Shown here: positions 6,173-9,543 of the stretch, in pieces
Position numbering within the stretch: the first letter of the stretch is position 1
Layout: each line of letters begins with the position of its first letter
Assembly: GCA_002403455.1 (NCBI GenBank)
Contig: DHHV01000077.1
Location: 1 to 9,543 of the forward strand
DNA from: Hyphomonadaceae bacterium UBA4763
GTDB taxonomy: Bacteria; Pseudomonadota; Alphaproteobacteria; Caulobacterales; Aquidulcibacteraceae
Reading direction: 5' to 3'
DNA length: 9,543 bases
Notes under the pieces: generated by a model
Told to the model about the DNA's origin: nothing
The model's input: only the letters and a program-made list of their open reading frames with translations
Databases searched by the model: none
Program-made: the position numbers and the translations under genes

Positions 6173-6868
6173 TTAGGCCGCCCCGATCGCCGCGATCCGC
6201 GCCAGCCCTTCTTGCGCCGCCAGCCCGCGCCGCCCCGGCGCCAGCGCCAGCACGGCTTCGCTGCGCAGCAACAGCCCATCCGCCAAGGTCTTCAGCCGAT
6301 TGGCCGCCAAGGTCGCGCCCGTGGTGGTGATGTCGATGATCGCTTCGGCGATCCCGGCGGCGGGCGCCGCCTCGGTAGCGCTGAGGCTCTCGACCAGGCG
6401 AAAATCGCTGACCCCGCGCTCGTGCAGGATATAGCCGGCAAACCGCAGATATTTCGTCGCGATCCGCAAGGGCCGGCCGTGACGGCGACGAAATTGCGCG
6501 CAGACATCGTCGAAATCATCGATGCGCGCCACGTCGATCCAGGCTTGCGGCGTCGCCAGCACCATGTCGGCGCGACCAATGCCGAGCCGGGCGATCACCT
6601 CAATCCCCAGCCGGTCCGAAGGGTCCAATTCGCGCAGCAGATCGAGCCCCGTAATGCCCGCATCGATGGTCCCCGCCGCCAATTGCAGCGCGATTTCGCT
6701 CGCCGACATCAATTGAACGTCGAGATCGGGCGCGCCCTCAAGGCTCGCGCGATAGCCGCGCTCACCGCCGATCAGCGTCAACTTCATCGCGTTGGCCGTC
6801 AGCAGGCTCTCGACCTGCTCTTTCAGCCGCCCTTTTGAGGGGATCGCCAGCACCAACCGGTCGCTCAT
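6173..6868 (-). CDS. hisG: ATP phosphoribosyltransferase, short-form catalytic subunit
   Basis: Catalyses the first and feedback-controlled step of histidine synthesis: ATP plus PRPP gives phosphoribosyl-ATP. The protein has 231 residues, which is the short form (HisGS). It lacks the C-terminal regulatory domain of the E. coli type and needs HisZ for activity and histidine inhibition, consistent with hisZ being next to it. Visible motifs are IPSKGRL (9-15), GITGLDLL (71-78), RIATKYLRFA (135-144) and the PRPP-binding loop DITTTGATL (179-187) after EAIID. Its ATG at 6866-6868 overlaps the hisZ TGA as ATGA, so translation is probably coupled. It is the last gene of the hisS-hisZ-hisG set and converges on the tRNA-Met gene, with only 23 bases between them. 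Confidence 0.96.
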   Translation of the reverse strand: MSDRLVLAIPSKGRLKEQVESLLTANAMKLTLIGGERGYRASLEGAPDLDVQLMSASEIALQLAAGTIDAGITGLDLLRELDPSDRLGIEVIARLGIGRADMVLATPQAWIDVARIDDFDDVCAQFRRRHGRPLRIATKYLRFAGYILHERGVSDFRLVESLSATEAAPAAGIAEAIIDITTTGATLAANRLKTLADGLLLRSEAVLALAPGRRGLAAQEGLARIAAIGAA

Positions 6869-7995
6869 CGCCGCGCCCCCGCCACAAAGCGCACCCGGTC
6901 GGGTCGGATCATGGCGCCGATCGCCGGCGCCTGCGCTTTGCCGCCAGAGACCTTGGCGATCAGCCCGTCATAGCGCCCGCCCGCCGCCATGGCTTGGCCC
7001 TCAGGCAAAGCCGGGTCGCTCGCCTGGAAAATCAGCCCGTCATAATAGGCAAAACCGCCGCCGAAAGCCGGGGCAAAGGTAAAGTCGCAGCCGGGATGGG
7101 CAACGCTCAGCACCGCCAGCCGCGCCCGCCATTCCATCAATCGCTGCGCGATCGCGAGGCCAAATTCCTGATCGAGCCGCTCCAGCGCCGTCAGCGCTTC
7201 ATCGGCCCGCCCTTCGACCGCCAGCAGCCGTTTCAGCGCCGCCAGCGCGTCCAACGGCAACGGGCCTTCGCTGGCGCGATCGCCCTGGTCGATCAGCCGC
7301 TCGGCGATGTCGGTGATGTCGCGCGCGCCAACAAGATCAAAGCCGGCGATGGCGAATAATTCGGCGATCGCCTGCTCGCTGGCGCCTGCCGGAGCGGATT
7401 TCAGCGCGGCCGACAAGGCCGGATGCGGCGGCGAAAACGCCTGCTGGGCCTCCAGGAACAGCCGCTCCAAACGCTGCGGACGCCCAAACGCCGAGGCGAA
7501 CCGCCGCCGCCAGCCGGGGCTCAGCGTCGTCGCCGCCAAAGCCGCGTGATAAAGGCTCGGATCGCCGAACCGAACGATTTTCGCCGGCGCGCCCGCCGCC
7601 GCCAGGGCGTCGAGCGTCAGCCGCACGGCGGCGATATCGCTTTCGAGACGCTGCAAATCCCCGAACCATTCAAAGCCGATCTGGCGAAATTCCGGCGGGC
7701 GGTGATCGCCCGGCCCCGGCGCGCGGAACGCCACGCCATCCAATAGATAACGCCGCGCCGTCGACGGACAGGCGGCAAAATCCAGCGCCGCCGGCACAGT
7801 CAGATCAGGGCGCAAGGCCTGTTCCGGCGTAAGCCCCGCCGCCATGACAAGCCGCCCACGCACCAATTCGCCCGACAAATCGAGCAGCAGTCCCGCATCG
7901 ACCAGCACCGGCAAATCGACCCAGGCCCCGCCTTGGCTCGCCAAGGTCTCGCGCAAGGCATGGGCGATATCGGAAAAGAACACCCGCTCGCTCAT
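6865..7995 (-). CDS. hisZ: ATP phosphoribosyltransferase regulatory subunit
   Basis: A paralogue of histidyl-tRNA synthetase that has lost aminoacylation and instead forms a hetero-octamer with short HisG, switching it on and sensing histidine. The protein has 376 residues. The class II core can be followed: RPDLTVP (62-68), the motif-2-like stretch beginning RRYLLDGVAFRAPG (81-94) and ending FRQIGFEWFG (103-112), and GGRYDGL (339-345). The end soon after that region shows that the anticodon-binding domain of a true HisRS is missing, as expected. The frame is open to 8088, but that extension lies inside hisS and is Arg-rich. The ATG at 7995, overlapping the hisS TGA as ATGA (7992-7995), is the clear start with MSERVFFSDIA. 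Both ends are overlapped, so it is embedded in one transcript. Confidence 0.95.
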   Translation of the reverse strand: MSERVFFSDIAHALRETLASQGGAWVDLPVLVDAGLLLDLSGELVRGRLVMAAGLTPEQALRPDLTVPAALDFAACPSTARRYLLDGVAFRAPGPGDHRPPEFRQIGFEWFGDLQRLESDIAAVRLTLDALAAAGAPAKIVRFGDPSLYHAALAATTLSPGWRRRFASAFGRPQRLERLFLEAQQAFSPPHPALSAALKSAPAGASEQAIAELFAIAGFDLVGARDITDIAERLIDQGDRASEGPLPLDALAALKRLLAVEGRADEALTALERLDQEFGLAIAQRLMEWRARLAVLSVAHPGCDFTFAPAFGGGFAYYDGLIFQASDPALPEGQAMAAGGRYDGLIAKVSGGKAQAPAIGAMIRPDRVRFVAGARR

Positions 7996-9470
7996 GGCGC
8001 CGCGCCCGACCGCGCCAGAATGGCGGCGACGGCCGCCACGATGTCTGCGCGCGCGACTTCGGTCTGCGCCGGCTGGCCTTTGCGCCATTCCTCGTTGGAG
8101 GCGATGTTCTTCGCCAAAGCCGCGCCGAGCGCCAAATCCTTGACGCTGACCACGCCGCGCGCGGCTTCATCGCTGCCCAGCATCAGGGCGGCGGGCGCGT
8201 TGCGGCGATCGGCATATTTGAGCTGGGCTTTCATCCCCGCCCCGCCGAGATAGACTTCCGCCCGCATGCCGGCGGCGCGCAATTGCGCCGCCAATAAAAA
8301 GCCGTCGGCGGTCAGAGAAGGCTCCAGCGGCAACACCACGACGGGCCCGATTTGCGGCGCGGCATGGTGCAAAGCGAGCAGCGTCGCCAGCCGCGACACG
8401 CCAATCGAGAACCCGGTCGCCGGCAGTTTTTCGCCACGAAACCGCGCGACGAGGTCATCATAGCGGCCGCCGCCGCCGATTGAGCCGACCTGAACCGCTG
8501 CGCCATCCGCGCCCGACGGGGGCAAAGCAGCTTGCGCTTCGAACACCGCGCCGGTGTAATATTCCAGCCCGCGCACGATCGAGGGATCAATCGGCGCGCG
8601 CGCGCCCGTCACCCCCAGCGCCGTCAAAACCGCATCGATGGCGGCAAGATCGGCAAGCGCTGCTTCCCCGTCGGCATGGCCAGCTAATAACGGCGCCAGC
8701 TGCGCGATGCTCGCCGTGCGATCGCCGCGACCGGCGTTCAGGAAGCCCAAGATCAACGCGATCTTGTCGTCGGGAAGGCCCGCGCCCTTGGTGAAATCGC
8801 CCGAGTCATCCTTTCGACCCGGCCCCAGCAATTGCGCAACGCCCGCTTCGCCCAGCCGATCGAGCTTGTCGATCGCCCGCAAAATCACGAGGCGCGCTTG
8901 CGGGTCGGCCCCGCCGGCTTGATCGAGCACGGCGTTCAGCGCCTTGCGGGTGTTGATTTTGACCGCGACCGCGTCTTCGGGCAGGCCGATCGCCGCGAGC
9001 GCTTCCAGCGCCATCGCGATCATCTCGGCGTCAGCCGCCGGCCCTGGCGCGCCAACGCTGTCGGCGTCGCATTGCAAGAACTCGCGAAACCGGCCCGGCC
9101 CCGGCTTTTCATTGCGCCAGACCGGCCCCGCCGCCCAACGCCGAAAAGGCCTTGGGACCTTGTCATGATTTTCCGCCACGAAACGCGCCAGCGGCGCGGT
9201 TAAATCATAGCGTAGCGCCATCCATTGCTTGTCGTCGTCTTCGACCGAGAACACCCCTTCATTGGGGCGGTCCTGATCGGGCAGAAATTTGCCCAAGCAA
9301 TCGGCATATTCAAACGCGCCGGTTTCCAGACGGTCAAAGCCCCAGCGCTCATAAACGCCGCCAGCGATCGCGATGATGCGCTGTTCGAGCGCCAAGGTCT
9401 CGACCCGACGATCGGGAAAGCCGCGCGGCTTGCGGGCTTTGGGGCGGAAAGCGGGGGAAGCGTCGGTCAT
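7992..9470 (-). CDS. hisS: Histidyl-tRNA synthetase, alphaproteobacterial type
   Basis: A class II synthetase that attaches histidine to tRNA-His in the cytoplasm. The protein has 492 residues, longer than the about 424 of E. coli. Motif 2 begins RPFRRWAAGPVWRNEKPGPG (107-126) and continues FREFLQCDAD (128-137). RNEKPGPGRFRxF is the signature of the divergent alphaproteobacterial enzyme, which in characterised members reads a tRNA-His lacking the usual extra G(-1). The histidine-binding elements are RGLEYYTGAVFE (300-311) and GGGGRYDDL (332-340), and the anticodon-binding domain covers about 375-490. The ATG at 9470 is preceded by TAAGG with three bases between, a short but usable spacing. 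It is the first gene of hisS-hisZ-hisG. A 24-bp repeat lies 37 bases upstream, and no clear promoter boxes were found in the 73 bases available. Confidence 0.96.
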   Translation of the reverse strand: MTDASPAFRPKARKPRGFPDRRVETLALEQRIIAIAGGVYERWGFDRLETGAFEYADCLGKFLPDQDRPNEGVFSVEDDDKQWMALRYDLTAPLARFVAENHDKVPRPFRRWAAGPVWRNEKPGPGRFREFLQCDADSVGAPGPAADAEMIAMALEALAAIGLPEDAVAVKINTRKALNAVLDQAGGADPQARLVILRAIDKLDRLGEAGVAQLLGPGRKDDSGDFTKGAGLPDDKIALILGFLNAGRGDRTASIAQLAPLLAGHADGEAALADLAAIDAVLTALGVTGARAPIDPSIVRGLEYYTGAVFEAQAALPPSGADGAAVQVGSIGGGGRYDDLVARFRGEKLPATGFSIGVSRLATLLALHHAAPQIGPVVVLPLEPSLTADGFLLAAQLRAAGMRAEVYLGGAGMKAQLKYADRRNAPAALMLGSDEAARGVVSVKDLALGAALAKNIASNEEWRKGQPAQTEVARADIVAAVAAILARSGAAP

Positions 9471-9507
9471 GCGCCTTACAAGGGATTGAGCGGGAGGTGA
9501 CAGGCGC

Positions 9508-9531
9508 TTAACAGGCTGTTGTAGAAGGCTC
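9508..9531 (-). repeat. 24-bp dispersed inverted repeat, copy 2
   Basis: On the minus strand: GAGCCTTCT, then A, then CAACAGCCTGTTAA, the inverted partner of 1631-1654 with one difference (+ strand position 9522). It lies 38-61 bases upstream of the hisS ATG. Past the TTAA end, both copies continue to CTGTCA, directly in copy 1 and after GCGC in copy 2. Confidence 0.6.
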
Positions 9532-9543
9532 GTCGGTCGCGAC

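Noticed and set aside
6149..6174. Possible terminator hairpin AACGCC...GGCGTT / CGCCA-A6-TGGCG after the tRNA
   Set aside because: The stem is short, the A/T run is in the loop and no T tract follows on either strand. It may act weakly but cannot be supported.

Overview
The window looks like chromosomal housekeeping DNA from a GC-rich alphaproteobacterium, most likely in or near the Hyphomicrobiales (Rhizobiales). The evidence is a MipZ-type division ATPase, a HisRS with the alphaproteobacterial motif-2 signature, a short HisG paired with HisZ, an exact TTAA-N7-TTAA (CtrA-type) box, and GANTC sites next to mipZ. I cannot name a genus. No phage, CRISPR, plasmid or transposase genes are visible, and no stretch over 300 bases lacks a gene.

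Layout. Positions 1-1047 (+) hold the 3' part of a glycosylasparaginase-like Ntn hydrolase whose start lies before the window. A CtrA-type box follows, then a small membrane-anchored staphylococcal-nuclease-like protein (1121-1612, +). A minus-strand block comes next in transcription order mipZ (4951-4025), rplY (3861-3253), pth (3219-2593) and a sterol desaturase/fatty acid hydroxylase family gene (2546 downwards). The last gene carries a 1-base frameshift near its C-terminus, and its original ending can be recovered in another frame down to 1651. panC (5078-5974, +) diverges from mipZ across a 126-base regulatory gap and is followed by a tRNA-Met(CAU) gene (6073-6149, +). The right part is a tight minus-strand operon, hisS-hisZ-hisG (9470-6173), with both junctions overlapping as ATGA.

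How the genes work together. hisZ and hisG together form the first enzyme of histidine biosynthesis. hisS, an evolutionary relative of hisZ, charges tRNA-His, so supply and use of histidine share one transcript. rplY and pth form the common ribosome/peptidyl-tRNA pair. mipZ sets the division plane, and its upstream gap carries two GANTC (CcrM-type) sites. panC makes pantothenate.

Nothing here looks like a new multi-gene system. The observations most worth checking are the desaturase frameshift, a 24-base near-perfect inverted repeat at 1631-1654 and 9508-9531, the paired GANTC sites between mipZ and panC, and the CtrA-type palindrome before the nuclease gene.
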